Origin: Cavenderia fasciculata
Lineage: Eukaryota; Evosea; Eumycetozoa; Acytosteliales; Cavenderiaceae
Reading direction: 5' to 3'
DNA length: 64,000 nucleotides
Assembly: GCF_000203815.1 (NCBI RefSeq)
Contig: NW_004457734.1
Coordinates: 1,061,233-1,125,232, forward strand
Shown here: positions 1-12,907 of the stretch, in pieces
Numbering within the stretch: the first letter of the stretch is position 1
How the letters are laid out: each line of letters starts with the position of its first letter
The notes under the pieces: generated by a model
Databases searched by the model: none
What the model saw: the letters and a program-made list of their open reading frames with translations, nothing else
What the model was told of the DNA's origin: nothing
Program-made: the position numbers and the translations under genes

Positions 1-239
1 AATTTAAATAATCATTGGTGGTTGGAAGAGAGAGACCAACCAAGCACCACAGCAAAAGAGGAAATGAATTTGAAAAACATTCATTCATTAATTTTTTGGC
101 GCCAACCCCTCATAGTGAATCATCAACCCAAAGATGCAATCTTGATCTTATTGAAACTTCGCAGAGATATCACTCTACTCTATTGTACCTCTATTTCGAG
201 CATAAGATCAAAGATAAGATAATATATCATTTTAAGTAC
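1..239. other. Upstream region of the HD-domain gene
   Basis: This is AT-rich sequence left of the first supported start codon. Short overlapping open frames are present, but none shows a domain or a splice pattern. It probably holds the promoter and 5' leader of the HD-domain gene. Confidence 0.4.
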
Positions 240-1033
240 ATGTCAGCAACAGCAACAGGAGGTAGATCTACAAGAATGTTAATGAACAAAATAATAGATT
301 TTGTAAAGAATGAGGTATGTTTATTGATTGATTGTGATCGAGATTGATTGGTTGATTGTGTTGTTTATGTTTATGTTTATATTATATTATATTGATTTGT
401 TTATAGATGAAAAATAATGATCCATCACATGACTTTAAACATGTAGAGAGAGTAGTAGATTTAACAAGACAGATTGCCAAGAGTGAAAACTATCAAGGAG
501 ATATGGAGTTGTTAGAGGTGGCTGCTTATTTGCACGATGTTAACGATTGGAAGTACTCGGGTAGTGAAACGGCTGGTGTCGAGGCTGCTCGTTTATTCCT
601 CGCCGATCAATCCTATCCAGAGGACAAGATTGAAAAGGTGTGTCAAATCATCCAAGACATTTCATTCAAGAATGAATTGGGCAACACATCAATGAAGAGT
701 ATCCCCATTGAATCAATGATCGTCCAAGATGCTGATAGATTGGATGCTATGGGTGCTGTTGGTGTAGCAAGAACCTTTTCATATGGTGCATTGAAAAAGA
801 ATACATTCTACGAGGAGGAGACATTCCAGAGAACCATAGGTGACAAGACACTCACCAAAGACGAATACATGAAGACTAGCAGAGCAGGTTCCTCAACGTT
901 GGACCATTTCTACGATAAATTATTTATTTTAAAGGATCGTATCAAAACTCAGACCGGTAAAAGAATGGCACAAGAACGTCACCAATTTATGTTATTATTT
1001 GTTGATCAATTAAAAAAGGAAATTAAAGAATAA
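240..1033 (+). CDS. HD-domain metal-dependent phosphohydrolase
   Basis: Two exons, 240-314 and 407-1033, are joined in phase 0 over a 92-nt intron (GTATGT...TTTATAG). The product is 233 residues. HD-superfamily signatures are visible: HDFKHV near residues 33-38, the paired metal ligands HD at 68-69 (context YLHDVNDW), and a later Asp in QDADRLDAMGAVG near 133-135. This layout matches the YedJ-like group of small HD hydrolases found in bacteria and eukaryotes, which act on phosphate esters; the physiological substrate is not known to me. There is no signal peptide or membrane segment, so it is probably cytosolic. The start was set at the ATG of the first exon; starting at the exon-2 Met would still keep the whole HD core. 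Confidence 0.85.
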
Positions 1034-1410
1034 TAACAATGATAAATGATAATATTTACACAAACCAAAAGATTAAAGATCTTGTCAAGCAAGTTTTGGG
1101 TTACCCCGATATCGATATCCAAAAAGATCGGCCCAAAAAATATATTTTTTTCTCCTCATGCAATTATCACGTATGGTTGGATGGATAGATATTTTTAGAT
1201 ACTGTTTTATTGTTGTTTGGTTGATGGATGGATTGATGGCTTGGTCAATTCGAATCCCCACATTGCAATGGAATCTTTGATTACAAAATATCCATCACAT
1301 CCATCCTTCCTGACACACTGCGAATAACTTTTTTTGTTTGACCATTACTACTACTATTATTATTAATATTTATTTTAGATGGATAGAGAGAGAAAGAGAT
1401 AAACAAAACA
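1034..1410. other. Intergenic; imperfect palindrome near 1094-1138
   Basis: This is the gap between the HD gene and the first surface-protein gene. It contains a locally GC-richer patch with the palindrome GATATCGATATC at 1108-1119, flanked by TTTTGGG (1094-1100) and CCCAAAA (1132-1138). These could fold or bind a dimeric factor. No gene is seen. Confidence 0.4.
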
Positions 1411-4400
1411 ATGAATATTAAAAAATATTTATTTTTACTACTAATCATTTTAGTTTTAGGAAAATGTAAAGGTGAATTCAAAATGTGGGTTGGGTCACCA
1501 GAAAATGATTGGAATGATCCTAGTAATTGGAGTCCTGTAGGTATTCCAATAGCAACCGATGACGTCTATATCCGTGATGAAAGTAATCAAACTACCGTCA
1601 TTTCTGTTGGACCAGTTGTATTTGGGTCTCTTATTGTGGGGAACTCACCACCCAATGCCAATGAAACTCTATTGCTTGCCGGTGGATTTTCATCAGATGG
1701 AGCAGTCTATGTAACCGGTGCAGCCATGTTGTTTCTTGGAACACTTGAAGACCAACCAAACTCTATTTATAATGCCGATATAATCATGGTAGATACTCCA
1801 TCCACTTTATTAATTAGAGATGCCAATGTTACTGTCGTTGATGATATTTATAACTTGGGTTTAATCATTTTAGGTATGTGATGTAATAATAATAATAATA
1901 ATAATAATAATCAATAATAATAATAATTTATTTAATCAATTTTCTTTTTTCTTTTTTTTTTTTAGATGGAAATGGAAACGCTTCGTCAATTGATAATACA
2001 AATAGTATAAAATGTGAGACTAATTCATATTACCAAATGAATACAATTTTTAATAGAAGTAATAGTACATTGTTATTAAAACCTGGTTCATCTCTATATT
2101 TTACTGGAGTTGAACAAGACGTAAGTACAAACAAACAAACAAGCAAGCAAACAAACAAACAAACAAACAAACAAAATATTAACATAATACTAATTTTTTT
2201 TTTTTAGGATACAACTAGATTTATGGATGGATCTAGATTATATGGAATGGCTGAATCAGGAATGAAATTTGAAAATCAATCACTCTATACAGATCAAGCT
2301 ATAATTGAATTAAATAGTTCAGCCATTGCAACTGAAAATGCTTATATTCTTATTGGAGATCAAACCAAATTCAATATGACTGGAGCCTATACCACCATTT
2401 TCCCTCCATCTAGTGACTCGGTATTTGCATCGTCTAGATCCAATGCAACCATCACCGATGCTATCGTTGGTTTCGATCATACATTGTTTTTTTTGAACAA
2501 TAGTCGATTCAATATTTTTGGTTCTTCTGATTTTTATTTAAAAGATTCTTTTATTCTTACTATGGGAGATGGAGGTTTTTTAAGTTTGTTTGAGGTAAGT
2601 TGTATTTTTTAAAAAAAACAAACAAACAAACCAATTTCTATTATTATTATTATTTATTAACCTTTTATTATTAATATTATTTAGAGTGCAAAAATGAATG
2701 TTCACCAATCAACAATATTCATTCAAAATTACCTCGATTTAGGTGACCTTGCCAATCTTAATCTATATGGTTCTCAAATTGTTATTGCCGAAAACCAAGA
2801 TTATTATTCTTTTACTGCTAGTGTAGTGTACAAACAATTACTCTATTATTATTATTATTATTTTAAATCATACAATTAATTTATTTAATTCTATTTTTTT
2901 ATTTATCTTTTTTTAGGGTAATAGTAGTATGACTTTATCTCATCAATCAAGTTTAACGGTAAATGGAATATTTTTTTTAACCGATTATGCTACTATACAG
3001 AGCTCGGTTAGTGATTTTTCAATTAAAGAACATATGTATCTACAAAATGATTCAATTGTTCAGATTAATTTAGCCAATTTCACTGTTGATGGTCTCCTTA
3101 CTATTGTCGATCGTGCTCAACTACTCTTTAGTTCGTCAATTGTCTATATCAATGGATCGGCAGGTGCTTATGATCAGTCAAAGCTTTTACTAAACACCTC
3201 TATTCTTTATGTTCCAGGTAATTTTACTTTGACATCAACATTTTTATCCATGAACTCTATTATGATTGTCAATCAATATTTCCAAAGTGTATGAAATAAT
3301 AGTAAAAAAAAGAAAAAGAAATAGAAAAAGTGAAAGAGGTAGGACTTTTATTAACTTTTTTTTATTTTATTAGGCTGGTCTATATTATGCATTAGAGACA
3401 AATTTATTAGTGTCTGGTGAGTTTCATTCATATGGTTATGCCTTTTTTGAAAATACAACTTTAATTTCAAATGGTACTGCAAAAGTATGTTAAATGAATA
3501 ATAATAATACAATTCATTAATACCAACCAAATTTTATTTCTATTTAATTATTCTTTCTTTTTCTATTTAGTTTGATACTGCATTTTATGGTAAAAATGCA
3601 AATATTACAGTTCAGTCTGGAGATTTGGTATTTTTAGAAAATTCCAACTTTACTTGTACCAATTGTACTATATCTGTGCTGGCTGGTGTATTTGAATACC
3701 AACAAGGTACAAGACTTGAATTATTTAATACTACATTGACCAATAATGGAACAGTATCATCACTTGGTGATGTTTCATTGTCACCTGGTAGTAGTATTAC
3801 CAATACTGGTCTATTTACAATATTATCGAATATTATTGCAAATGCCACTACAAACAATGAAACATTGCCAGCAGAGATTAATAATTATGGATCAATCAAT
3901 TCACAATCAAATGTTACTATTGATGTTTTAATTAATAATTCTGGTAATTTCTCGATTGAATCAAATAGTAGTATCTATGTTCAAGAGTTTACTCAAACCG
4001 ATGGTGGCAATCTACAACTAGTTGGTGGAGGTTCAATCACATCTTACCTTAACCTTAATATTCAAGGTGGATCAGTCTATGGCAATGGTGCAATTAATAC
4101 TAGTTTGGATTTAAATAATAATGGTCAATTGGGTATAAAGAATATAACAAGTGAATTAGAGATCCATGGTAACCTTACACAATCTGGTAATAGCACAACA
4201 GTCATTAGAATTAATACTATTGATGATTTTACTAAATGTATGAATAGAAAGAAACAAATCAATCAAACTGATTTTAAATTAATATATTAATATTACATTT
4301 TAGATAAAATTAATCAAACAATTGAAGTAGCAGGAACATTATTAGTATATATGAATAAGAATCTATTGGGTAATGATGTCAATGTAACTATTATTAGTTA

Positions 4401-4722
4401 TAATCAAACTAGTAGTAGTGGTGGTGACTTTGGCAAGATTAAAGTATTGACCTATGACCCTGAAAATAATGACGATGAAGAAGAAGTTGAATGTCAAGTA
4501 CAACCAACCAAGGGTGAAAGAAACTATTCCCTCCTCTTACAAGATTGTGAAAATAGTACAGCTCAATCAAATCGAAACAAAGTGATTGTAGGAGCAGTAG
4601 TTGGATCTATTGTTGGTGCATCTGTGTTGGTTGCTTCTTATATCGCATACAAGAAATACCTTGCAAAGAAACTATTTGCTAAAAAGTTGGATCGTATTCA
4701 AGCTGAAATGAATAAATTATAA
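1411..4722 (+). CDS. Single-pass surface glycoprotein, paralogue A
   Basis: Eight exons: 1411-1873, 1966-2120, 2208-2594, 2685-2822, 2917-3288, 3374-3484, 3571-4237 and 4304-4722. They give 903 residues. The N terminus is a signal peptide (MNIKKYLFLLLIILVLGKC). It is followed by a W-x(n)-DW-x-NW-x(n)-P-x-DDV motif like that at the start of many bacterial beta-helix/adhesin repeats. The body is rich in Asn, Ser, Thr and Val with many N-x-S/T sequons and loose beta-strand repeats. Near residues 857-879 there is one membrane helix, then a short Lys-rich cytosolic tail (KKYLAKKLFAKK). I infer a type I cell-surface protein, possibly for adhesion or recognition. I know no named family. Exon lengths 3-8 are identical to those of the neighbouring paralogue. 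Confidence 0.8.
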
Positions 4723-4981
4723 ATCATCAAAACTAATAATTAAATAAATAAATAATAATAAATAATAAATATCCCTGGGACAAAGGCTCATTTAAAAAAC
4801 TTTGCCAAAGGATAAATATCCCATTCACTTTGGGAAAGTTCACAAATATCTGGTCTTGTTTTTTTTTTACCAAGATATTCGTTGTATCTTCGTTGGACAT
4901 GATTCCTCGCGATTAATTATTTTTTTTGATCACTCTATTATTTTCCTCTTAATTTAAATAGAGAGATAGAGAGAAAATAAG
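4723..4981. other. Spacer between the tandem surface-protein genes
   Basis: This AT-rich gap holds the 3' end of paralogue A and the promoter of paralogue B. Short GC-containing elements stand out (CTGGGACAAAGG, CTTTGCCAAAGG, CTTTGGGAAAG) and could be regulatory. No open frame is supported. Confidence 0.4.
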
Positions 4982-7900
4982 ATGAATCACATTTATTTAA
5001 TAGTACTATTGCTTGTTCTTACTATTGGTCATTGTCAAGGTGCTATAAAAACATGGGTAGGACCACCAGAGGAAAATGATTGGTCGGTACCTTCGAATTG
5101 GAACCCAGCAAGTACACCTACATCGGTTGATGATGTTAGAATTTTAGATGAAAACAACAATACAGTGGTCTTTTCATTTGAATCAGATGTAGAATTTGGA
5201 TCAATCATATTGGGAAGCTCAACAGGACCATACACAAATGGTACACTTTTATTCTTGGGTGGATTTACAACTTTAGGAAAGATTAATATAAGTAGTGCAT
5301 CGTTGATGTATATGGGATCATTCGTTGATCAAACTCCATACTCTTATTATACTGCAAACTTGATATCTGTTGATAAAGAAGCTGGTTTATTAATTGGTAA
5401 TGCTACCGTTATAAGTCAAATTTATAATTATGGTTCAGTTTTATTAGGTAAGAAAGAATAGAGAAGAGAGAAATAGAGAGATGGATATAGATATTTATTT
5501 AAAGGATTGATTTTAATTTATTTTAATTTTTATATATTTATTTAGATGGTAGAGGATTAGTTGCATTTATAGAAAATTCAGCAAATATTATTTTTGAAGA
5601 AAATGCAAGTTACAAGTCTATATCTTTTAATAATAGAAATGGATCGGTTGAATTAAAAGCTGGTGTAGTTTTAGATTTATATGGTATTGAAAATGGTGTA
5701 TGTAAATGATAGTATTATACTATCTTTCTTTTTTTGTTTTTATAATAATCAATTCTATTTTTTATTTTTAGGATTATTCAAGTTTTCAAAAAGGATCAAA
5801 TTTATATGCATCAAAAGGAGCATCGTTGGGTATTATAAATGAAACATTTTACCTTGCCGAGTCAAATTTGGATTTTAATCAAGCATCCATTTATGCTCAT
5901 GGAGTTTATATGTTGATTGGACATCACTCTCATTTTAATATGACTGGAACCTATACCAATTATGATGGGGACGGAGGTGACTCTCAATTTAATGCATTTG
6001 AATCAAATGCAACCATTGTCAATGCTACCGTTCATTTTAATCATTCTGCCTTTTACCTTTCTGATAGTCAGTTTAATATTTTTGGTACTTCTGATATTTA
6101 CATGATAGATTCTTATATCCTAACTCTTGGTACTGGAGGTTATTTGAATATTTTTGGTGTATGTAAAAGAAAAAAAGAAAAAGAAGAAAAATTAAATATA
6201 TACTAAAATTATTATTTAGGAAACAATTATGAGAGCATATCATTCAAATATTACAATTGATAGAATATTATTGTTGGATGAAAATGCTAAACTTTATCTA
6301 TCAGACTCTGACCTTTATGTTTTTGGTAGCTCTACTACTCTTGCCATTGCAACTGCTGTAAGTATATCTATTAAATAGATTAATAGAAAATTAATATTAA
6401 TCTTTTTCTTTATTCTTTTTTTTTCTAGGGAGATAGTAGATTATATTTAAATGATCATTCAGATTTGATTGTAGATGGACTTTTCTATATGACAAATTCA
6501 TCAAAGGTTTCAAGTAATTTAGGACAATTTTTCATTCAAGGTTACATGGTAATGCAACATTTTTCAATGGTAGAATTGGAAGATACTGAATGCTATTTAA
6601 CAGGACTCATTGTTTTATATGATAGTTCTGAAATGTTTTTTAACAATACATACCTTTATGTTAATGGATCGGTCGGTGCATTTGATAATTCTACTCTAAA
6701 TATTGATAGATCTACACTTTCTATTCCAGGCAATTTAACATTAACTTCCAAATTCCTTTCAACTGATTCTATAATTAATGTTGATGAATATTTTCAAAGT
6801 GTATGTAAAGTTTTATAAAAAAAGAGAATTGAAACAAAAACCAATTAACTTATTTCTATATATAAAGCTTGGAGTTTATATTGGTTTAAATACAGATATA
6901 TCGGTAAGTGGTCAATTCCAATCTATAGGAATTACTATTTGGCAACAAACTAGTTTAATTTGTAATGGTACTGCTAAAGTAAGTTAAAAAAAAAGAAGAA
7001 TGATTAATAATAATATTATTCTTTTTTCTAATACTTATTCTTTTTCTATTATTAGTTTGATAGTCAATTTTTTGGTGAACATGTAAATATTACAGTTCAA
7101 TCTGGAGATTTGGTATTTTTAGAAAACTCCAATTTTACTTGTACCAATTGTACTATATCTGTATTGTCTGGTGTATTTGAATACCAACAAGGTACAAGAC
7201 TTGAACTGTTTAATACTACATTGACCAATAATGGTACAGTATCATCACTTGGTGATGTTTCATTGTCACCTGGTAGTAGTATTACCAATACTGGTCTATT
7301 TACAATATTATCGAATATTATTGCAAATGCCACAACCAATAATCAAACAAATCACGCAGAGATTAATAATTCTGGATCAATCAATTCACAATCAAATGTT
7401 ACTATTGATGTTTTAATTAATAATTCTGGTAATTTCTCGATTGAATCAAATAGTAGTATCTATGTTCAAGAGTTTACTCAAACCGATGGTGGTAATCTAC
7501 AACTAGTTGGTGGAGGTTCAATCACATCTTACCTTAACCTTAATATTCGAGGTGGATCAGTCTATGGTAATGGTGCAATTAATACTAGTTTGGATTTAAA
7601 TAATAATGGTCAATTGGGTATAAAGAATAGAACCAGCGCACTAGAAATCTATGGTAACCTTACACAATCTAGAAATACCACAACAGTCATTAGAATTAAT
7701 ACTATTGATGATTTTACTAAATGTATGAATGAATAGAAAGAAACAAAACAAAATTAATATTAAATTGATTTAATATTTATATTAATATTCTCTATTATTA
7801 CATTTTAGATAAAATTATTCAATCGATGGAATTGGCAGGAACATTATTAGTATATATGAATAAGAATCTATTGGGTAATGATGTCAATGTAACTATTATT

Positions 7901-8227
7901 AGTTATAATCAAACTAGTAGTAGTGGTGGTGACTTTGGCAAGATTAAAGTATTGACCTATGACCCTGAAAATAATGACGATGAAGAGGAAGTTGAATGTC
8001 AAGCACAACCTACCAAGGGTGGTAAAAACTATTCCCTCCTCTTACAAGATTGTGTATCTATTACATCCCAAAACAATAGAAACAAAGTGATTGTAGGAGC
8101 AGTAGTTGGATCTATTGTGGGTGCATCTGTGTTGGTTGCTTCTTATATCACATACAAGAAATACCTTGCAAAGAAACTATTCCAAAAGAAATTAAATAGT
8201 CTTCAAGTTAAAATGGATGGTTTCTAA
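4982..8227 (+). CDS. Single-pass surface glycoprotein, paralogue B
   Basis: Eight exons: 4982-5447, 5546-5697, 5772-6158, 6220-6357, 6429-6800, 6868-6978, 7056-7722 and 7809-8227. They give 903 residues, the same length as paralogue A. It has the same parts: signal peptide (MNHIYLIVLLLVLTIGHC), the DW...NW...P...DDV motif, a sequon-rich beta-strand body, one membrane helix and a basic tail. Exons 1-6 are clearly diverged from A at DNA level, but exons 7-8 are nearly identical over about 1.1 kb, with small differences only (for example CHAEINNSGS against LPAEINNYGS). The pair arose by tandem duplication. The function is inferred only as surface recognition or adhesion. Confidence 0.8.
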
Positions 8228-8729
8228 AGATTTGTGAATATAGCAACCAATAATAATAATAATAACTATCTATGTACTATACTATATTTAAATAAATATT
8301 TTTTAAACCTTTTAAATCTAGGAGCAGTATAGTAGTACAATACGTATACTATTCATGCAAATATAGAAGGGAGATTGATTGATTTGCAGTTGATCTATAG
8401 ATTAAATGATATTAATTAGGAGGTCACAAAACAAGATGTGTACACTGTATACTACTATAATAGTCATAATTATGATGCGTCTGTTGTTTGGCATGTTTTT
8501 CAAGAATGCGACCAACCATCACGTGACATCATTCGCTTCGAAATTAATTAAAAATTTAATTTAAACAGCAAAGTATTTTTTTTTAAGCAAACATAAATAG
8601 CGGTTTATGGATCATTGGGGAGTACTACTCTAATAATAAAAGAATAGAATAGAATAGAATAGAATAGAATAGAATAGAATAGAATAGAATAGAATAGAAT
8701 AGAATAGATAGATAGATAGATAAAATAGA
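8228..8729. other. Intergenic with (AGAAT)n microsatellite
   Basis: No gene is seen in this stretch. An (AGAAT)n array occupies about 8640-8706, followed by (GATA)n to about 8722. It ends a few bases before the start codon of the NADH dehydrogenase gene, so it probably lies in its 5' leader or promoter. A GTACTACTCTAA segment and an AT-rich run lie before it. Confidence 0.5.
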
Positions 8730-10301
8730 ATGATATCAAGAAATTTAGTAAAAGTTACCAAATTAAACATAAAGAATCAGATAACAGCAGCAGCTGCTAC
8801 ATCTTTACAGGTACAACCAACTGCTGTTGGCAATAGAAATTACTTTTCAGTTGTAGATAAAGATAAAAAAAAGAAACCTAAAGTCCTTGTTCTTGGTTCA
8901 GGTTGGTCTTCTTTTGCTTTTTTAAAGAAATGTATGTAACATTAACATTATTATTATTATTATTGAAAAAAGAAGAAGAAACTAATTTGCTTTCTTTTTT
9001 GCTTTTCTTTTTTTTTGTTTGTTTTACTAGTAAATTCAAAATATTATGATATAACATTAATATCACCAAGAAATCATTTCTTGTTTACACCTTTATTGGC
9101 ATCAACGACGGTTGGAACATTGGAGTTTAGATCGATAGCAGAACCAATTAGAAAGGCAAAGAATGATTTTGAATTCCTTCAAGCTCAATGCACTACGGTA
9201 GACCCAGAAACAAAGACCATTGAATGTACATCAACCTTGCATGACACCACTCCATTTAAATTACAGTATGATTATTTGGTCATTGGAGTTGGTGCAAGAA
9301 ATGCAACTTTTGGTATACCAGGTGTATCGGAACACGCCCACTTTCTCAAAGAGTTGCATCAAGCTAGATCCATTCGTCAACGTATCATATATTGTTTTGA
9401 ATCTGCATCATTACCAGACTGTAAACCAGAGGAACGTAAAAGATTACTTAGTACAATCATCGTTGGCGCTGGACCAACTGGTGTCGAGTTTGCAGCCGAA
9501 CTAAATGATTTGGTCATTGAAGATATTGCTAAACTATTCCCCAATGTTCCATGCAATGAAATCAACATTACTATACTCGAAGCATCTAATCGTATATTAT
9601 CAGCATTTGACTCTAAACTGGTAGATACTGCGGTAAAGAGATTTAGAACGACTGGTATAGATGTACGTACCAATACAATAGTCAAAGAGGTACTATCTGA
9701 CGAGGTAATATTGACATCTGGTGAAAGAATACCTTTTGGTCTTTTGGTTTGGAGTACTGGAATTGGTAGTCATCCATTCACTGATCGTTTACCAATGGAA
9801 AAGGATAAACATGGTCGTATCATTGTTGATGATTTCCTAAGAGTTAAAAATATTTTCCAAAATAATAACAACAACAAAACAATAGAATCAACTTCAACCA
9901 CCTCAACTATAACTACAACCGCTACAACTAAACAACAACAACAACAAGAAAATATTTATTCATTTGGAGATTGTGCATCACCACAAGGTAATAATAATAA
10001 TTTACCAGCAACAGCTCAGGTGGCACAACAAGAAGGATACTACTTGGCACAACAATTTAATAATCGGGCAGAAAACAAAGAATTACAACCATTTGTTTTC
10101 AACTTTTTGGGTATTATGGCATATATTGGTCGTATGAGTTCACTCTTTCAAACAAACTCTGTTCATGCATCTGGATTCACTGCATGGGTTACATGGCGTT
10201 CAGCTTATTTAACAAGATTAGGTTCAATTCGTTCTAAATTACAAGTTCCTTTTGATTGGGCTCGTACCTTTATTTTTGGTAGAGATATTAGTAATTTCTA
10301 G
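8730..10301 (+). CDS. Type II NADH:ubiquinone oxidoreductase, mitochondrial
   Basis: Exons 8730-8931 and 9031-10301 give 490 residues. The basic, Ser/Thr-rich N terminus looks like a mitochondrial targeting peptide. The first dinucleotide fold carries GSGWSS near residue 56 (FAD) and the second carries GAGPTG near 213 (NADH). SPRNHFLFTPLLAS and the late GDCASP motif (near 380) are hallmarks of NDH-2/NDI1 enzymes, which oxidise NADH and reduce quinone without pumping protons. A low-complexity insert (Asn/Thr/Ser/Gln, about 345-373) sits just before GDCASP and is a dictyostelid expansion rather than part of the fold. The conserved C-terminal membrane-anchoring tail is present, ending GRDISNF. 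Paralogue-level assignment (internal or external face) cannot be made. Confidence 0.92.
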
Positions 10302-10413
10302 AAAAACAAAATGTAAAGTAAAAATAACTAAATAAACAAATACAAAGTATACGCTAAATATAAAATATATATATATTTAATCATTTAATAATTTAATTAT
10401 ATTATAATATAAT

Positions 10414-12224
10414 TTATTCCTTTGTTTTCTTTCTTTTAAATAATGAGAATCCACCTTCTTTAACATTCTTTAAAGTTGTAGTAGTAGTTGGTTGTTTAGT
10501 ATTATTATTATTATTTGTATTATTATTATTTTTAACTTTTTGATTGTCAGTTGATTTCATTTGATCATTTGATCTCTTTTGATTCTTTTGATTATTAATA
10601 TTTTTTGCTCTATCAGACATGATTTGTTTTTGTTCTTCATTTCTTTCTTCTCTTCTTTCTTTTTCTTTTACACCAAATTCAACTTCATCTAGATAGATTT
10701 CAACCATTTTTCTGGCGGTTGAAGCTTCGTTGAGATGACGATACACTTCATCATCCTCGGTTGGATATAATTCTAGTTGTTTGCCAATAGCGGTTTCAAC
10801 ATTTTTGACTAGATCAACGTCATGAGGAGTGACAAAAGAGATGGCTTTACCGGTACGACCAAAACGGGCGGTTCTACCAACACGATGGATATAATCTTTG
10901 GAAGAATTTGATAATTTGTAGTTGATGACAATTTGGACGTCTGGAATATCCAAACCACGACTAGCAACATCGGTTGCAATCAATACCTTGACAAACCCAG
11001 ATTTGAATTGTTTGAGTGCTCTAAGACGACCCTTTTGATCGAGAAAAGAGTGTAACGATACCGTCTTGATGTCGAGTTTGTTCAACATACCCTTTACGGC
11101 TTCAACCGTTCTACAATTGTTGACAAAGATGATACAACTCGATTGTGGGAATGATTTGAGTAGATAGACCAAATGACAATCTTTGGCCAATGCAGGCATG
11201 TATATATAATGTTGTTTGAGTGTATCGACCGTATCATATTTTGAATTATCTTCAAATACAAACGGATCTTTCATTGGTACCAATTGAAGTTTCTTTAAAT
11301 TATTGGTCATTGTCGCCGAATATAATAATGTTTGTCTATTTTCAATTGGTGGTAAATGTTCTACTATTTTCTAAAGAGTAAGTAAAAGAATGTAAGTATA
11401 GGATATTTATATATATATATATATATTATTATTTAAATATTTTTAGTTACTTCTATTTCTAATTCAAAATCTTCACAAAGAATACGATCAGCTTCATCGA
11501 GTACAAGGAATTTACAAAATTTGAGAGCAATTTTGAGACCATTGGAAAGATGACTGGCGAGACGACCGGGAGTTGCAACAATGATATGAGGACGTTTATC
11601 CAAAACAAGTGATTGTGCTACGGAATCGATACCACCAATAACGACAGCACAATTGACATTCATTGCAGAACCAATTGCTTTGAATTGTTCACCGATTTGA
11701 ACGGCCAATTCACGTGTTGGTGTCAAAACAACGGCAAATACTCCATATGGATCTTCTGACAATAGAGAGAGGATTGGAATGGCAAAAGCAGCAGTTTTAC
11801 CACTACCAGTCTTTGCACTAGCCAAAATATCTCTACCTTCCAATACCTTTGGTATAGTATTGTATTGAATATTTGATGGTTGTTTAAATCCTAATATTTT
11901 ACAACTATTTACCAACCATGGTTGTAATTTTAAATCTCCAAATGATTTTGGTTTCTCTTCAACTTCTTCAATTTCTTCAATTTCTTCTTCCTCTACTTCT
12001 TCATCTTCTTCATCTTCTTCATTTTCAACTTCTTCTTGTTCTTCTTCCTCTTCATCTTCCTCTACTTCTTCATCATTTTCGTCTTCAACTTCTTCTTCCT
12101 CTACTTCATCTTCTACCTCCTCTTCTTGTTGAATTATTTCTTCTTGTTGAATCTTTTTCTTTTTAGATGATTCTATCTTTTGTTGTTGTTTTTGTTGTTG
12201 TTGTTTTGTTGTTTTAATTGTCAT
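10414..12224 (-). CDS. ddx49: DEAD-box RNA helicase DDX49/Dbp8 homologue
   Basis: Exons 12224-11451 and 11370-10414 (transcript order) join in phase 0, giving 576 residues. Motifs in order: Q motif in FKQPSNIQ, Walker A AKTGSGKT (137-144), PTREL (169-173), DEAD (243-246), SAT (276-278) exactly at the exon junction, then SRGLDIP and HRVGRTAR. The wording LQPWLV, SEDPYG and ESL-free VAQSLVLDKRP closely follows human DDX49 and yeast Dbp8, which act in 40S ribosomal subunit biogenesis in the nucleolus. The first 90 residues are a Gln/Lys then Glu/Asp-rich extension absent from the human protein. The C-terminal tail is Lys/Asn-rich. It is divergent from the small gene at 12369 with about 145 bp between. 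Confidence 0.93.
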
Positions 12225-12368
12225 CTCTTCTTTATTTGTTTAAAGTTGATAGAGATAATAAATAAACGTTCAAAAATGGCTCGTTTGGCTCGGTTTTTTT
12301 TTGATAACTCGTCGATTGAATGCACTTTAAAATTTATTTATTAATTTCAATAGTTTAATTAAATAAAC

Positions 12369-12820
12369 ATGTACAAATCAACAATTAAACTATTAAATAG
12401 ATCATCAACATCTTTAAATAGTATGTTTATGTGTTTAAAATGTTCTAAAAGATTCAATTGGTTGACTTTTTCATTCATTCATTTTCATTCATTTTAGTTA
12501 CAAGAACCTATATAACAATAAATAATAGTGGAGCAGATAGATTAGAACAATTAAGAAAGGGATATGGTAAAGATGATCAAAGTAGAATAGTATCAATGGG
12601 AGGAGAAGAAGAGAATGAATTATCACAAGAGGTAATGCAAAGAGTGAGTAATATAAGAAAGATGGCTCCCTCTATCAAAGATGACCCCTCACTAGATGAC
12701 TATTCATCAAAGGTTGAACAACAAAATGAACAAGGTGAAACAATTGAAATCAATGGTCGTACCATCCCAATCAATATACCAAGAGATAAGATTCAAATAG
12801 TTAGAACTAGTGATTATTAA
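12369..12820 (+). CDS. Small protein with mitochondrial-like N terminus, unknown
   Basis: Exons 12369-12420 and 12498-12820 are joined across a 77-nt GTATGT...TTTTAG intron and give 124 residues. The N terminus (MYKSTIKLLNRSSTSLN) is basic, Ser/Thr-rich and free of acid residues, as in a mitochondrial presequence. The mature part is acidic and soluble, with segments GGEEENELSQEV and GRTIPINIPRDKIQIV. I do not recognise a family. The downstream exon alone would start at an unsupported position, so the spliced model is preferred. Confidence 0.65.
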
Positions 12821-12907
12821 AACTAAAATGTAAAAAAGAAAGAAGAAAATATATTTATACTCTAAATAGATTGTTGTTTGTTTATTGTTTTTTTTATTAA
12901 TACTCTC

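Noticed and set aside
1108-1119. GATATCGATATC palindrome as a transposon end
   Set aside because: There is no partner copy or flanking duplication; kept only as a possible binding site.
11918-12166. Plus-strand Leu-rich frame
   Set aside because: It is the antisense of the Glu/Asp-rich N terminus of the DDX49-type helicase.
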